In this document: piece after piece, positions 8,460-18,127 of the stretch
Numbering within the stretch: the first letter of the stretch is position 1
How the letters are laid out: each line of letters begins with the position of its first letter
Assembly (NCBI GenBank): GCA_002255365.1
Contig: NCBI01000008.1
Location: forward strand, 1 to 64,000
Direction: 5' to 3'
Origin: Chromatiales bacterium 21-64-14
GTDB lineage: Bacteria; Pseudomonadota; Gammaproteobacteria; 21-64-14
Length of the DNA: 64,000 nucleotides
Position numbers and translations under genes: made by a program
The notes under the pieces: generated by a model
What the model was told of the DNA's origin: nothing
Seen by the model: the letters and a program-made list of their open reading frames with translations, nothing else
Databases searched by the model: none

Positions 8460-8738
8460 GGTGGACCCTGTGGTGGTGGGAGACCGCCCGCCGACCGGCG
8501 GGGCACTGCCTCCCCGTTGTATCGGTTGCCGCCGGTGGACTTTTAGCCCGGATTTCCCACTCGCCTCCGGCGGTGGCCACCGCGGCGCTCGTCAGGATGG
8601 GGTGTACGCTCTGCGCCCGCCTTGATCTGGTGTCGGCCCCATGTCAGCGCGCTGCGGCCCCAACCCACCGGTCGCGGCACCTGCGCGACGAACACGGGTG
8701 AGACATCCGGGCTAAGTCGGGCCGGGTTCCAGGGGGCT

Positions 8739-9161
8739 TTAACCAGCGTCCGGTTCCTTGAATAGGGCCAGGGCCGCGTCGATCCGCGCTACCGGAACGA
8801 TCGGGCCGTGCCCGATGCCCTCGCAGCGGCGACGTTCCTTCTCCCAGGCAGTGGCGCCGCGGAGCAATTCCGGCCAGAACGGGTAGGTTTGACACTGCGT
8901 CGGCCGTGCATCATAGACTCGGCATCGGCCATCATCCTCCAGGAAAGTGCAGCGGCCATCGGAATGGGAGGCCAAAACCCGCTCACCGGACGCAGTCCTG
9001 GCAAGGTAGCGGCGCCGGAACCAGCTTTGTGACAGTCCCAGGTGGCGGTGGATCTGTTCCGCTTCGGCATCGTTCACAAAGACGTAATAGTCGCCGCCGC
9101 CCGTGCAGCAGCGTCCGCACTGGGTGCACTCGAAGCGCAGCGGTTGACGTCGATGGAGCAT
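8739..9161 (-). CDS. YkgJ-family cysteine-cluster protein
   Basis: The protein of 140 residues has the YkgJ/UPF0153 zinc- or iron-binding cysteine pattern: CTQCGRCC near the N-terminus, then C-T-F-L-E-D-D-G-R-C, and YDARPTQCQTYPFWP. The start is fixed by AGAGGAGG about 7 nt upstream of this ATG; a longer frame with an earlier ATG lacks such a site. Function in this family is unknown; a metal-binding role is inferred from the cysteines. Confidence 0.88.
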   Translation of the reverse strand: MLHRRQPLRFECTQCGRCCTGGGDYYVFVNDAEAEQIHRHLGLSQSWFRRRYLARTASGERVLASHSDGRCTFLEDDGRCRVYDARPTQCQTYPFWPELLRGATAWEKERRRCEGIGHGPIVPVARIDAALALFKEPDAG

Positions 9162-9423
9162 CCGGGGCCTCCTCTGGGGTGGGTCATGGGGGTCCGCGAT
9201 CGCCCGCGGGCGATGCATAGACATTGTACCCGGGTACCCGGCCGTGGCGGCCTTGCCAGGGAGCGAATTCCAGACTAGACTACGTGGGATTTGACCGGGC
9301 TCGCCAATCGGGCGGTCGACGGCTCCCGCGGCAGATATCCTCCAACCCTTTGGATTGATAGGCTGGATACAGCGAGCGCTCCCGCTGTGTCAGCGGCGCC
9401 GCGCCTCCGCACCCGAGAAGATG
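9162..9423. other. Spacer between YkgJ gene and suf promoter
   Basis: This spacer holds the upstream part of the divergent region. No gene was recognised. It should contain the leftward promoter of the YkgJ gene, but no convincing -35/-10 pair was picked out. Confidence 0.4.
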
Positions 9424-9452
9424 TTGACGATATTACTCAAGTACTGCATACT
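9424..9452 (+). promoter_or_regulatory. suf operon promoter overlapping a type 1 IscR site
   Basis: TTGACG (9424-9429), a 17-bp spacer and CATACT (9447-9452) form a good sigma-70 promoter. The stretch TTGAC-N5-TACTCAAGTA over the same bases fits the type 1 IscR operator found before iscR in gammaproteobacteria, so [2Fe-2S]-IscR would block polymerase. A second partial half-site, TCACTCAAGAAT, follows at about 9467-9478. The 5' leader would be about 70 nt. Confidence 0.7.
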
Positions 9453-9528
9453 GATCTCCTACTAAATCACTCAAGAATTCACGGCCGGACAATGCCGGCC
9501 ACCTCCATAACAACGGGCGGTGCGCACG

Positions 9529-10008
9529 ATGAAACTCTCAACCAAGGGACGCTACGCCGTGACGGCTATGCTGGATCTGGCGCTCCATGACCAGGCGGGC
9601 CCGGTGACCCTGACCGAAATCGCAAACGGGCAGGGGATCTCCCTGTCCTACCTCGAGCAGTTGTTCGCCCGGTTGCGCCGCGACGGTTTGGTGGAAGGGA
9701 TGCGCGGACCCGGTGGTGGCTACCGCTTGGCCCGGCCCGCCTCCGTCATTTCGGTGGCGGACATCATCACCGCCGTGGACGAGAACGTGGATGTGACCCG
9801 CTGCGCGGGCCGCGAGAACTGCCAGGACGGCGAACGCTGCCTGACCCATGACCTGTGGAGCGAACTGAGCCAGCAGCTCTACCAGTTCCTTGACGGGATC
9901 ACGCTGGCGCAGCTGGTGGACCGGCCCGCGGTGCGGGAGGTTGCCGGGCGCCAGGAAGTCCGTTCGCTGCAGGGCAGCGGCGCGGGCGCGAAGAAGACTG
10001 TGGCCTGA
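9529..10008 (+). CDS. iscR: Rrf2-family iron-sulfur regulator IscR
   Basis: This is a 159-residue winged-helix regulator. The start at [19 protein letters not shown] is the family N-terminus; a GTG 9 nt earlier is less likely. The recognition region [22 protein letters not shown] and wing GPGGGY are conserved. C92, C98 and C104 sit at the same residue numbers as the [2Fe-2S] ligands of E. coli IscR, followed by LTHDLW. It therefore senses cluster status and should repress its own promoter when loaded. It heads a suf operon rather than an isc operon. Confidence 0.96.
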   Translation: MKLSTKGRYAVTAMLDLALHDQAGPVTLTEIANGQGISLSYLEQLFARLRRDGLVEGMRGPGGGYRLARPASVISVADIITAVDENVDVTRCAGRENCQDGERCLTHDLWSELSQQLYQFLDGITLAQLVDRPAVREVAGRQEVRSLQGSGAGAKKTVA

Positions 10009-10068
10009 GCCCGCGGGACGAATGCGCCGCGGAACCACCCTGCAACCGACATCCGAGAGCGGATAATC

Positions 10069-11517
10069 ATGGGTAGCACAAAACAGACCATCGACGAGCT
10101 GATCCGGAAGGACTACGAGCACGGCTTCGTTACCGACCTGGATACGGATACGGTAGCGCCGGGACTGAACGAAGACGTTATCCGGATGATCTCCGCCAAG
10201 AAGAACGAACCGGAATTCATGCTGGAGTGGCGCCTGCGTGCCTACCAGCATTGGACCGCCATGCAGGAGCCGGCGTGGGCCCACGTGCACTATCCGCCCA
10301 TCGACTTCCAGGCGATCAGCTACTACTCCGCGCCCAAGGCGAAGGGGGAAGGCCCCAAGAGCCTGGACGAAGTGGATCCCAAGTTGCTGGAGACCTACAA
10401 CAAGCTCGGTATTCCGCTCAAAGAGCAGGAGATGCTGGCCGGTGTGGCGGTGGACGCGGTATTCGACAGCGTCTCGGTGGCCACCACCTTCAAGGACAAG
10501 CTCGCCGAGGTGGGAATCATCTTCTGCTCGTTCTCGGAGGCGGTCCAGCATCACCCGGAGTTGATCCGGAAGTATCTCGGGTCAGTAGTTCCCTACACCG
10601 ATAATTTCTACGCGACCTTGAACGCCGCGGCATTCACCGATGGGTCCTTTGTCTATGTCCCCAAGGGCGTGCGCTGTCCGATGGAATTGTCCACGTACTT
10701 CCGCATCAACGCCAAGAACACCGGGCAATTCGAGCGCACCCTGATCATTGCCGATGAAGGCGCCTACGTAAGCTATCTGGAAGGCTGCACGGCGCCGCAG
10801 CGCGACGAGAACCAGCTGCATGCGGCCGTGGTCGAGTTGGTGGCCCTGAAGGACGCCCAGATCAAATATTCCACCGTGCAGAACTGGTACCCAGGCGACG
10901 CGGAAGGGCGCGGCGGCATCTACAACTTCGTCACCAAGCGCGGCGCCTGCCGGGGACATAACGCGAAGATCTCCTGGACTCAGGTGGAGACCGGTTCGGC
11001 GATCACCTGGAAATATCCGAGCGTACTCCTGGAGGGCGACAATTCGGTTGGTGAATTCTATTCCGTCGCGCTGACCAACAATCGGCAGCAGGCAGATACC
11101 GGAACCAAGATGATCCACATCGGCAAGAATACCCGCAGCACCATCATCTCCAAGGGTATCTCCGCCGGGCGCGGGCAGAACGCCTACCGCGGGTTGGTAA
11201 AAATCCTCAAGGGCGCCGGCGACGCCCGCAATTACACACAATGTGACTCGTTGCTGATCGGCGACAAGTGCGGCGCGCATACCTTCCCGTATGTCGAAGT
11301 GAAGAACGCCAGCGCCCAGGTGGAGCATGAGGCCACCACCTCGAAGATTAGCGATGACCAGCTCTACTACTGTATGCAGCGCGGCATCTCCGCCGAAGAT
11401 GCGGTATCCATGATCGTGAACGGCTTCTGCAAGGCGGTGTTCAAGGAACTACCCATGGAGTTCGCGGTGGAGGCGCAGAAGCTGCTCGGCGTCAGTCTTG
11501 AGGGCAGCGTGGGCTGA
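10069..11517 (+). CDS. sufB: Fe-S cluster assembly scaffold subunit SufB
   Basis: The protein of 482 residues is the SufB component of the SufBC2D scaffold, which receives sulfide from SufS and assembles [4Fe-4S] clusters. Typical segments are the N-terminal [30 protein letters not shown] region, the beta-helix core with YLEGCTAP, and the C-terminal [28 protein letters not shown]. The gene follows iscR by 60 bp and precedes sufC. Its length is normal for the family. Confidence 0.98.
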   Translation: MGSTKQTIDELIRKDYEHGFVTDLDTDTVAPGLNEDVIRMISAKKNEPEFMLEWRLRAYQHWTAMQEPAWAHVHYPPIDFQAISYYSAPKAKGEGPKSLDEVDPKLLETYNKLGIPLKEQEMLAGVAVDAVFDSVSVATTFKDKLAEVGIIFCSFSEAVQHHPELIRKYLGSVVPYTDNFYATLNAAAFTDGSFVYVPKGVRCPMELSTYFRINAKNTGQFERTLIIADEGAYVSYLEGCTAPQRDENQLHAAVVELVALKDAQIKYSTVQNWYPGDAEGRGGIYNFVTKRGACRGHNAKISWTQVETGSAITWKYPSVLLEGDNSVGEFYSVALTNNRQQADTGTKMIHIGKNTRSTIISKGISAGRGQNAYRGLVKILKGAGDARNYTQCDSLLIGDKCGAHTFPYVEVKNASAQVEHEATTSKISDDQLYYCMQRGISAEDAVSMIVNGFCKAVFKELPMEFAVEAQKLLGVSLEGSVG

Positions 11518-11596
11518 ATTTTCACCTAACTTATCACCGGCCGCGCGTACCGGCGCCGCGGCCCCCACGGAATTCGAGTGCAAGAGGAACGGGGTA

Positions 11597-12358
11597 ATGC
11601 TGAGCATCAAGAACCTGCAAGCCACGGTAAACGACAAGCCGATCCTTCGGGGTATAAACCTGGAGGTGAAGAAGGGCGAAGTGCACGCCATCATGGGCCC
11701 CAACGGCTCGGGTAAGAGCACGCTAGCCCATATTCTGGCCGGACGCGACGGTTATCAGGTAACCGGGGGCGAGGTAATTTATCAGGGCCGCAACTTGTTG
11801 GAGTTGCCCGCCGAGGAGCGGGCCCGCGACGGGGTGTTCCTGGCGTTTCAGTATCCGGTGGAGATCCCCGGCGTGAGCAACATCTACCTGCTGAAGGCGG
11901 CGCTGAACGCAGGGCGCAAGCACCGTGGCCTCGGCGAGCTGGACGCCATCGATTTTCTCAAGCTGGTGAGGGATAAGCTGAAGCTTGTGGAGATGGATGA
12001 GCAGCTCCTGTACCGTTCTGTTAACGAAGGATTCTCCGGCGGCGAGAAGAAACGCAACGAGATACTCCAGATGGCGGTCCTGGAGCCGAAACTCGGGATC
12101 CTGGACGAGACCGATTCGGGGTTGGACATCGACGCGCTGCGGATCGTGTCCAACGGCGTCAATGCCCTGCGTGGACCAGAACGTTCACTCATCCTGGTGA
12201 CTCACTATCAGCGCTTGCTCAACTATATCGTCCCCGATCATGTCCATGTGCTCGCGGGCGGTCGTATCGTCAAATCCGGCGACCGCAGCCTGGCCCTGGA
12301 CCTGGAACAGCGTGGCTACGGGTGGATCGAGGAAGAACAGCGCGCGGTGGGGGCCTGA
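11597..12358 (+). CDS. sufC: Suf ATPase SufC
   Basis: This cytosolic ABC-type ATPase has 253 residues. It shows Walker A (GPNGSGKST), the variant signature motif FSGGEKKRNEI, the SufC-type Walker B region (LGILDETDSGLDIDAL) and the switch His in LVTHY. It drives conformational change of SufBD. The start matches the conserved MLSIKNLQA and has AGAGG upstream. An in-frame upstream extension into sufB is an artefact. It is followed by sufD with 5 bp between the genes. Confidence 0.98.
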   Translation: MLSIKNLQATVNDKPILRGINLEVKKGEVHAIMGPNGSGKSTLAHILAGRDGYQVTGGEVIYQGRNLLELPAEERARDGVFLAFQYPVEIPGVSNIYLLKAALNAGRKHRGLGELDAIDFLKLVRDKLKLVEMDEQLLYRSVNEGFSGGEKKRNEILQMAVLEPKLGILDETDSGLDIDALRIVSNGVNALRGPERSLILVTHYQRLLNYIVPDHVHVLAGGRIVKSGDRSLALDLEQRGYGWIEEEQRAVGA

Positions 12359-12363
12359 CTCCG

Positions 12364-13707
12364 ATGAACGCAGTGGTGGAACCGAAAAGCCGCTATCTGT
12401 CGGATTTCGTGGAACGGCAACAGGAATTCCCCGGTAACCGGTCTGAGTGGGTTCGTGCGGCGCGCGCAGCGGCCCTGGCGCGATTTGAGCGGCTCGGCTT
12501 TCCCGGCGTCCGGGACGAGGAGTGGAAATACACCAACGTCGGTGTGATCGAACGCCATGCCTACACGCCGGCGCCGCGAGCGGCGGGCGGTATCGACGTC
12601 GCGGCGCTGCGTCCGCTGCTCTTCGATGGGCTGGAATGCGATCGCCTGGTGTTCGTGGACGGGCATTTTGCGCCGACGCTCTCGGCGGTGGGAAAGCTGC
12701 CGGCCGGTGTCACGGTGGGCAGCTTGGCCGCCGCGCTGGAGCAGGATCCGGACGCGGTTCGGGAGTTCCTGGGCGCGCAGACGCGCGTCGACAACAACGG
12801 GTTCGCTGCGCTCAACGCGGCCTTTATGAGCGACGGCGCGTACCTATATCTGCCTCCCGGCGCGGTCCTGGGTCGTCCCGTGCACGTTATCCACGTTTCC
12901 ACCGCGGCGCAGGACGACGTCGTAACCCATGTGCGCAACCTGCTGGTCGCCCAGGCAGATAGCCAGGCAACCGTGTTGGAGACCTATGCTGGCCTGCACG
13001 ACGCGGCCTATCTGTCCAACGTCCAAACGGAGGTTGTTCTGGGCGCGAACGCCGCGTTGGAGCACTACAAGCTGCAGCAGGAGAGCGACAAGGCGCGCCA
13101 CGTGGCGGCGACCTGCATCCATCAGCACCGCGGTAGCCGCTATGCCAACTATTTCATATCGGCGGGCGGTCGCCTGGTTCGCAATGAAATCCGCCCCACT
13201 CTGGACGGGGAAGGCAGCGAGTGCACCCTCTACGGCCTGTGCGTTCTGGGTGGCCGCCAACACGTTGACAACCACACAGTGGTGGATCACGCCCGTCCCC
13301 AGACTACCAGCCGCGAGTACTACAAGAGCGTGCTGGAGGGCCATGCCCGTTCGGTGTTCAGTGGGAAGGTGATCGTGCATCCGGATGCACAGCACACAGA
13401 CGCGCAGCAGACCAACCATAACCTGCTGCTCTCGGATGACGCGGAAGCGGACACGCGGCCGCAATTGGAAATCTACGCGGACGATGTGAAGTGCGCGCAC
13501 GGTGCGACCGTAGGGCAGCTCGACGAGGAGGCTCTGTACTATCTGAAGGCGCGTGGCATCGACGACGCAGCCGCCCGCAACCTGCTGGTCTATGCCTTCG
13601 CCAACGATATCCTGAACCGCCTGAAGATTCAGCCGGTGCGGGAGCGGCTCGAACAGGTCCTGACCACGCGCCTGCTGCATGGCCGCCGGATCGAGGACTT
13701 CCTGTGA
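12364..13707 (+). CDS. sufD: Fe-S cluster assembly subunit SufD
   Basis: This 447-residue paralogue of SufB completes the SufBC2D complex. It shows the N-terminal helical part (FERLGFPGVRDEEWKYTN), the beta-helix (SNVQTEVVLGANA, RLVRNEIRPTLDGEGSECTLYG) and the C-terminal HTDAQQTNHNLLLSDDAEADTRPQLEIYADDVKCAHGAT-type block containing the KCAHG motif. The gene starts 5 bp after sufC and ends overlapping the GTG of sufS by 4 nt (GTGA). Confidence 0.97.
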   Translation: MNAVVEPKSRYLSDFVERQQEFPGNRSEWVRAARAAALARFERLGFPGVRDEEWKYTNVGVIERHAYTPAPRAAGGIDVAALRPLLFDGLECDRLVFVDGHFAPTLSAVGKLPAGVTVGSLAAALEQDPDAVREFLGAQTRVDNNGFAALNAAFMSDGAYLYLPPGAVLGRPVHVIHVSTAAQDDVVTHVRNLLVAQADSQATVLETYAGLHDAAYLSNVQTEVVLGANAALEHYKLQQESDKARHVAATCIHQHRGSRYANYFISAGGRLVRNEIRPTLDGEGSECTLYGLCVLGGRQHVDNHTVVDHARPQTTSREYYKSVLEGHARSVFSGKVIVHPDAQHTDAQQTNHNLLLSDDAEADTRPQLEIYADDVKCAHGATVGQLDEEALYYLKARGIDDAAARNLLVYAFANDILNRLKIQPVRERLEQVLTTRLLHGRRIEDFL

Positions 13708-14978
13708 GCACGGTCAAGGAATCCGCGGCTGTGCATTCTGGTCGCGCGGCGCGGACCGCGCTGGACGTGGAACGGCTGCGGCAGGACTTCCCGATCCTGC
13801 ACCAGCAGGTCTATGGCCACCCGCTGGTGTACCTGGATAATGCAGCCACCACCCAGAAGCCGCGGGCGGTGATCGACGCGGTGCGCCGTTACTATGAGCG
13901 GGACAACTCCAACGTGCACCGTGGGGTGCATGCCCTCAGCCAACGCGCCACGGAGGAGTACGAAGGCGCACGGGAAAAGGTGCGCGCCTTCCTGAACGCC
14001 GGGTCAGTGCGGGAACTGGTGTTCGTGCGCGGCACAACGGAGGCCATCAATTTGGTGGCGTCCACCTTTGGCCGCAGCCGGATCCGGGAAGGGGATGAGA
14101 TCGTCCTGACCGAGATGGAACACCACTCGAACATCGTGCCCTGGCAGTTGTTGGCGGAACAGACGGGAGCGGTGTTGCGCGTGGTTCCGATCAACGAAGA
14201 CGGCGAGTTGGTGATGGGGGAGTTCGAGAAGTTCCTCGGCCCCCGTACCCGGCTGGTCACCGTGGCCCATTTATCCAATGCGCTCGGGACCATCAACCCG
14301 GTGCGCCGAATCATCGAACTGGCCCACGCCCATGACGTGCCGGTGTTGTTGGATGGCGCCCAGGCGGCGCCCCACATCAAGGTTGATGTGCAGGAACTCG
14401 ACTGTGATTTCTATGCGTTTTCTGGGCACAAGCTCTACGGTCCCACGGGCATTGGGGTCCTTTACGGCAAGGCAAAATGGCTGGAGTCCATGCCGCCCTA
14501 TCAAGGCGGTGGAGAGATGATCCGGCAGGTGAGCTTCAAGGGCAGCACCTATGGCGATATTCCGTGCAAGTTCGAGGCGGGCACGCCAAACATCGCCGGC
14601 GCAGTGGGCCTGGGTGCCGCAATTGATTACGTGCGTGGGGTCGGCCTGGATGCCATCGCCGCCCATGAGCAGGACTTACTGGACTACGCGCTGACGGCGG
14701 CCGGCGAAGTTCCCGGGATGCGAGTCGTGGGGCGTGCGCGCGAGAAGGCCAGCATCCTGTCGTTTGTGCTCGAAAGCATCCATCCCCACGACATCGGAAC
14801 CATACTGGACCGGTATGGACTTGCGGTACGAGCCGGCCACCACTGCGCCATGCCGGTGATGGAGCACTACTGTCTGCCGGCCACCGCCCGGGCTTCGTTC
14901 GCGCTCTATAACACCCGCGCGGAGGTGGATGCCCTGATCGCCGGAATCCGCAAGGTGCAGGAGGTATTCGGGCAATGA
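13704..14978 (+). CDS. sufS: Cysteine desulfurase SufS
   Basis: This PLP enzyme of 424 residues releases sulfur from cysteine as a persulfide. It shows YLDNAATTQKPRAVI, the PLP lysine in FSGHKLYGPTGIG, and the catalytic cysteine in RAGHHCAMPVM, typical of group II SufS. The GTG start overlaps the sufD stop (GTGA) and is more plausible than an earlier in-frame start inside sufD. The gene ends in a 4-nt overlap with sufU. Confidence 0.97.
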   Translation: MSTVKESAAVHSGRAARTALDVERLRQDFPILHQQVYGHPLVYLDNAATTQKPRAVIDAVRRYYERDNSNVHRGVHALSQRATEEYEGAREKVRAFLNAGSVRELVFVRGTTEAINLVASTFGRSRIREGDEIVLTEMEHHSNIVPWQLLAEQTGAVLRVVPINEDGELVMGEFEKFLGPRTRLVTVAHLSNALGTINPVRRIIELAHAHDVPVLLDGAQAAPHIKVDVQELDCDFYAFSGHKLYGPTGIGVLYGKAKWLESMPPYQGGGEMIRQVSFKGSTYGDIPCKFEAGTPNIAGAVGLGAAIDYVRGVGLDAIAAHEQDLLDYALTAAGEVPGMRVVGRAREKASILSFVLESIHPHDIGTILDRYGLAVRAGHHCAMPVMEHYCLPATARASFALYNTRAEVDALIAGIRKVQEVFGQ

Positions 14979-15427
14979 GTGACTTACGGGATCTCTACCA
15001 GGAAGTCATCTTCGATCACAATCGCAACCCCCGCAATTTTTACAAAATGGAGGGCGCCAACCGTACGGCGGATGGATTCAACCCTTTGTGCGGGGATCGG
15101 CTGACCTTATATCTGAAGGTTGATAACGGCGTGATTGCAGAGGCGAGCTTCCAGGGATCCGGCTGCGCCATCTCCACGGCGTCGGCCTCGCTCATGACCG
15201 AGACGCTCAAGGGCAAGTCCGTGGAGGAGGCCGAGCGGCTGTTCCACGGTTTTCACGGCCTGATTACCAAGGAGGGGGCCGGTGGCGCTGACGCGCCGGA
15301 TCTGGGCAAGCTCGAGGTGCTGTCCGGTGTAAAGGAATTTCCCACCCGGGTGAAGTGCGCGACCCTGGCGTGGCATACCTTGAACGCGGCCCTCGACGAG
15401 AAGGATCAGCCGGTGACCACCGAGTGA
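14975..15427 (+). CDS. sufU: SufU-type sulfur acceptor / NifU-like scaffold
   Basis: The protein (150 residues) belongs to the SufU/IscU fold family. The three conserved cysteines and the Asp are present: NPLCGDRLTLYL, GSGCAISTASASLM and RVKCATLAWHTL. The insertion between helices (about residues 95-115) fits SufU rather than IscU. It accepts persulfide sulfur from SufS. The presence of SufU fits the lack of a SufE gene in this operon. Its start overlaps the sufS stop as ATGA. Confidence 0.94.
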   Translation: MSDLRDLYQEVIFDHNRNPRNFYKMEGANRTADGFNPLCGDRLTLYLKVDNGVIAEASFQGSGCAISTASASLMTETLKGKSVEEAERLFHGFHGLITKEGAGGADAPDLGKLEVLSGVKEFPTRVKCATLAWHTLNAALDEKDQPVTTE

Positions 15428-15497
15428 CCGGTGCCCGTGCCAGGTCCTGCGGATTTCATGAGCCGGTGGTGTCCACACGGCAGCAGGTGCTTGAGTG

Positions 15498-15842
15498 ATG
15501 GATAACACAGCGGATGACGAAAAGAGCCTCCCCCAGCGGCTGCTGGAAGGGCAGGTAATCGAGGCCCTGCGCCAAGTCTACGATCCTGAGATCCCGGTTA
15601 ATATCTATGACCTCGGCCTGATCTACCGGGTCGACACGGACCCCGATGCCGGCCGCGTGCATATCGAAATGACGCTGACCGCTCCGGGTTGCCCGGTCGC
15701 GCAGACCTTTCCGTGCACAGTAGAGTGCGCGGTCCGGGAGGTCCCCGGGGTGCAGGATGCCAAGGTGGAGCTGGTATGGGACCCCCCGTGGTCCCAGGAC
15801 CGGATGTCGGAGGCCGCCCGTCTCCAACTCGGCCTGTTGTGA
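15498..15842 (+). CDS. sufT: SufT, MIP18/DUF59 Fe-S maturation factor
   Basis: The protein of 114 residues has a DUF59 domain: EALRQVYDPEIPVNIYDLGLIY, the LTAPGCPVAQ loop with the conserved Cys, and the closing VELVWDPPWSQDRMSE motif. In SUF systems this protein helps cluster transfer or maturation. A GTG lies just before the ATG and either could be used. It lies between sufU and the Rieske gene. Confidence 0.92.
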   Translation: MDNTADDEKSLPQRLLEGQVIEALRQVYDPEIPVNIYDLGLIYRVDTDPDAGRVHIEMTLTAPGCPVAQTFPCTVECAVREVPGVQDAKVELVWDPPWSQDRMSEAARLQLGLL

Positions 15843-15903
15843 AGCATCGGCGTGCCCAGCCGGTGGCGCGGGCGCACGTTACCCGAACGAGGAGTGTGAC
15901 CGG

Positions 15904-16224
15904 ATGTCGGAGTGGGTGGATGTGGCGCCGGTGAGCGATTTTCCAGCTGGTAGCTGCAAGGTGGTGGACGTCGATGGAGTGATGGTCGCGGTCTTCAACG
16001 TCGCGGGCGAATTCTTCGCCATCGAGGATATCTGCACCCACGATGGCGGCGTGCTTACCGGCGGACGCTTCGAGGGGGAGGTCATCGAATGTCCCCGCCA
16101 CGGCGCGCAGTTCAACGTCAAGACCGGTGAAGTCCTTGCCCCCCCCGCCTACGAACCGGTACCCACCCTGCCGGCGCGGGTGCAGGGTGGCGTGGTCCAG
16201 GTCCGGGACGAACGCTGGGACTGA
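15904..16224 (+). CDS. Rieske-type [2Fe-2S] ferredoxin
   Basis: This 106-residue single-domain Rieske ferredoxin has ligands C44-x-H46 (CTHDGG) and C63-x2-H66 (CPRHGAQF). It resembles the ferredoxin subunits of non-heme iron oxygenases, which often sit at the end of suf operons. It is a soluble cytosolic electron carrier with no signal or membrane anchor. The start has GAGGAG upstream. It is the last gene of the apparent suf transcript. Confidence 0.92.
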   Translation: MSEWVDVAPVSDFPAGSCKVVDVDGVMVAVFNVAGEFFAIEDICTHDGGVLTGGRFEGEVIECPRHGAQFNVKTGEVLAPPAYEPVPTLPARVQGGVVQVRDERWD

Positions 16225-16241
16225 GCCCGGCGCCGCGTTCT

Positions 16242-16271
16242 TTGCACGGCCCGGGCTTTGCTGCATAGTAT
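16242..16271 (+). promoter_or_regulatory. Possible sigma-70 promoter for the kinase-phosphatase pair
   Basis: TTGCAC (16242-16247) and TAGTAT (16266-16271) with an 18-bp spacer lie between the Rieske gene and the kinase gene. The match is moderate, and the alternative is read-through from suf. Confidence 0.35.
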
Positions 16272-16323
16272 GCCGAGCCCCCGCGGCGACGCCGCGGCCT
16301 GCGTCCGAAGGGCCCGGTATAAC

Positions 16324-17082
16324 ATGAGCAGACAGACGGACCGCCGTGTCCCGGTGATCGAGGACTTCAATTTCCAGCCAGGCCGCGTGCTGGCGCGCAA
16401 ATACGAAGTGCTATCGCGTCTTGGCGCCGGCTGGGAGGGCGAGGTCTACATCCTGCGCGAGGTCAGCACCGGCATCGAACGCGCCGGAAAATTCTTCTTT
16501 CCGCACCGCAATCCCCGCAATCGCGCGGCGACCTTCTACGCCAAGAAGCTCCACAAGCTGCGCCAGTGTCCGATCGTCATTCAATACCATACGCAGGAGA
16601 CCATCGTTTATCGCGGTGTCCCCATCAGTTTCCTGATATCCGACTACGTGGAAGGAGAACTGCTGAGCGAGTTCCTGAGCCGCCAGCGTAACCACCGGTT
16701 GAGCATGTTCCAGGGGTTGCATCTATTGCATGCCTTGGCCTCCGGCATCGAGTGCATACACCATATGCGGGAATACCACGGTGATCTGCATAGCGAGAAC
16801 ATCATTGTGCGGCGTTACGGTATCGGTTTCGATATAAAGCTGCTGGATATGTTCCACTGGGGCGCCCCGCGCCCGGAGAACATACACGACGACGTCTGCG
16901 ATTTGATCCGTATCTTCTACGATGCCATCGGTGGCAGGAAACGCTATGCGGCCCAGTTGCCCGAAGTCAAGGGAATCATCCGTGGGCTCAAGCGTACCCT
17001 CATCCTCAAGCGGTTCCGCACCGCGGGGCAGCTGCGCGAGTACCTGGAGACTCTGCAGTGGGACGAGGGCCCGGTTCCGTAA
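16324..17082 (+). CDS. Serine/threonine protein kinase-like protein
   Basis: The protein of 252 residues has a compact Hanks-type kinase fold: glycine loop LGAGWEGEVY (33-42), probable ATP-binding K56, catalytic loop HGDLHSEN (H142, D144, N149), and a metal-binding D165 in LDMF where DFG is usual. HGDLH resembles the atypical kinase and aminoglycoside-kinase style of loop. Catalysis looks possible despite the changed DFG. It lacks a membrane segment or sensor domain. It is followed after 64 bp by a PP2C phosphatase, which suggests a reversible phosphorylation pair. Confidence 0.82.
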   Translation: MSRQTDRRVPVIEDFNFQPGRVLARKYEVLSRLGAGWEGEVYILREVSTGIERAGKFFFPHRNPRNRAATFYAKKLHKLRQCPIVIQYHTQETIVYRGVPISFLISDYVEGELLSEFLSRQRNHRLSMFQGLHLLHALASGIECIHHMREYHGDLHSENIIVRRYGIGFDIKLLDMFHWGAPRPENIHDDVCDLIRIFYDAIGGRKRYAAQLPEVKGIIRGLKRTLILKRFRTAGQLREYLETLQWDEGPVP

Positions 17083-17146
17083 ATGCGGCAGGAACGCGGC
17101 GGTGGGATTGGGATAACGGGAAATAAGCACTGATGGAAATGCAGGA

Positions 17147-17977
17147 ATGGCGAACTCGCGCATCGACGAAGCGGTAATCTACGTGGACCAGGATATGGGT
17201 AGGGGGCAGATCCATTCGATCGCCCACGGCGTGGCCGGGGTGTTTTCTGTGCGCGCTCCCGACAAGGATACTTCCAATGAAGACTCCGCGGGCCTGATTC
17301 CCTACGACGACGGCGCCGCGGTTCTAGTGGTGGCCGACGGTGTGGGCGGAATGCCCGCCGGTGAGCAGGCCTCGCGTCTGGCGGTGGAGGCTATTCGAGA
17401 CGCCGTCCATCGTGCGCGCGCTCAGGGTGGCGAGCTGCGTGATGCGGTCATGAACGGGATTGAGGATGCCAACCAGGCGGTGTGCGCCATGGGAATCGGT
17501 GCGGCGACTACCCTGGCAGTAGTGGAGATCCAGGGATGCACTGTGCGGACGTACCATGTAGGGGACTCGATGATCCTGGTGGTGGGCCAGCGTGGCAGGA
17601 TCAAGCTCCAGACGGTATCCCATTCCCCCGTGGGCTATGGAATTGAGGCAGGTTTGCTAAACGAAAGCGAGGCGATGCATCACGAAGAGCGGCATTTGGT
17701 GCTGAATACCATTGGCAGTCCGGATATGCGCATCGAGGTGGGTTCCACGGCCATCCTGGCGCCCCGCGATACCCTGCTGGTGGCCACCGACGGTGCCTTT
17801 GACAATTTGCAGACCGAGGAGATCGTGGAGTGCATCCGGATCGGTTCTATGCGCAAGGCCATCGGCCGGCTCGCTTCCGGGTGCCGCGCGCGCATGATGA
17901 ATCCTGGCGCAGGGCGGCCATCCAAACCCGACGACCTGACGTTTATCGCGTTCCGATGTGGGCCGCTGGCCCGTTGA
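17147..17977 (+). CDS. PP2C-family protein phosphatase
   Basis: The protein of 276 residues shows the PP2C/SpoIIE-like metal motifs in order: SNEDSAG, VVADGVGGMPAGEQAS, GAATTLAVVEI, YHVGDSMILVV, LLVATDGAFDN and KPDDLTFIAF. All the Asp metal ligands are present, so an active Mg/Mn-dependent phosphatase is expected. It is cytosolic, with no transmembrane segment. It forms a two-gene unit with the upstream kinase and is its likely antagonist; that pairing is inference from position. Confidence 0.92.
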   Translation: MANSRIDEAVIYVDQDMGRGQIHSIAHGVAGVFSVRAPDKDTSNEDSAGLIPYDDGAAVLVVADGVGGMPAGEQASRLAVEAIRDAVHRARAQGGELRDAVMNGIEDANQAVCAMGIGAATTLAVVEIQGCTVRTYHVGDSMILVVGQRGRIKLQTVSHSPVGYGIEAGLLNESEAMHHEERHLVLNTIGSPDMRIEVGSTAILAPRDTLLVATDGAFDNLQTEEIVECIRIGSMRKAIGRLASGCRARMMNPGAGRPSKPDDLTFIAFRCGPLAR

Positions 17978-18127
17978 CTTGGGTTTGAGGCCGTTACGCT
18001 GCGGGGCCTGCTTAGCCTGCGTTATCCATAAACGCCGGTTGACCGCTCCACGGACGTGGAATCCGTCCGGTCCACATGGCTGCGAACTCTGACCATCGCC
18101 CGTGACGCTGCATGAATAACGTGGACC

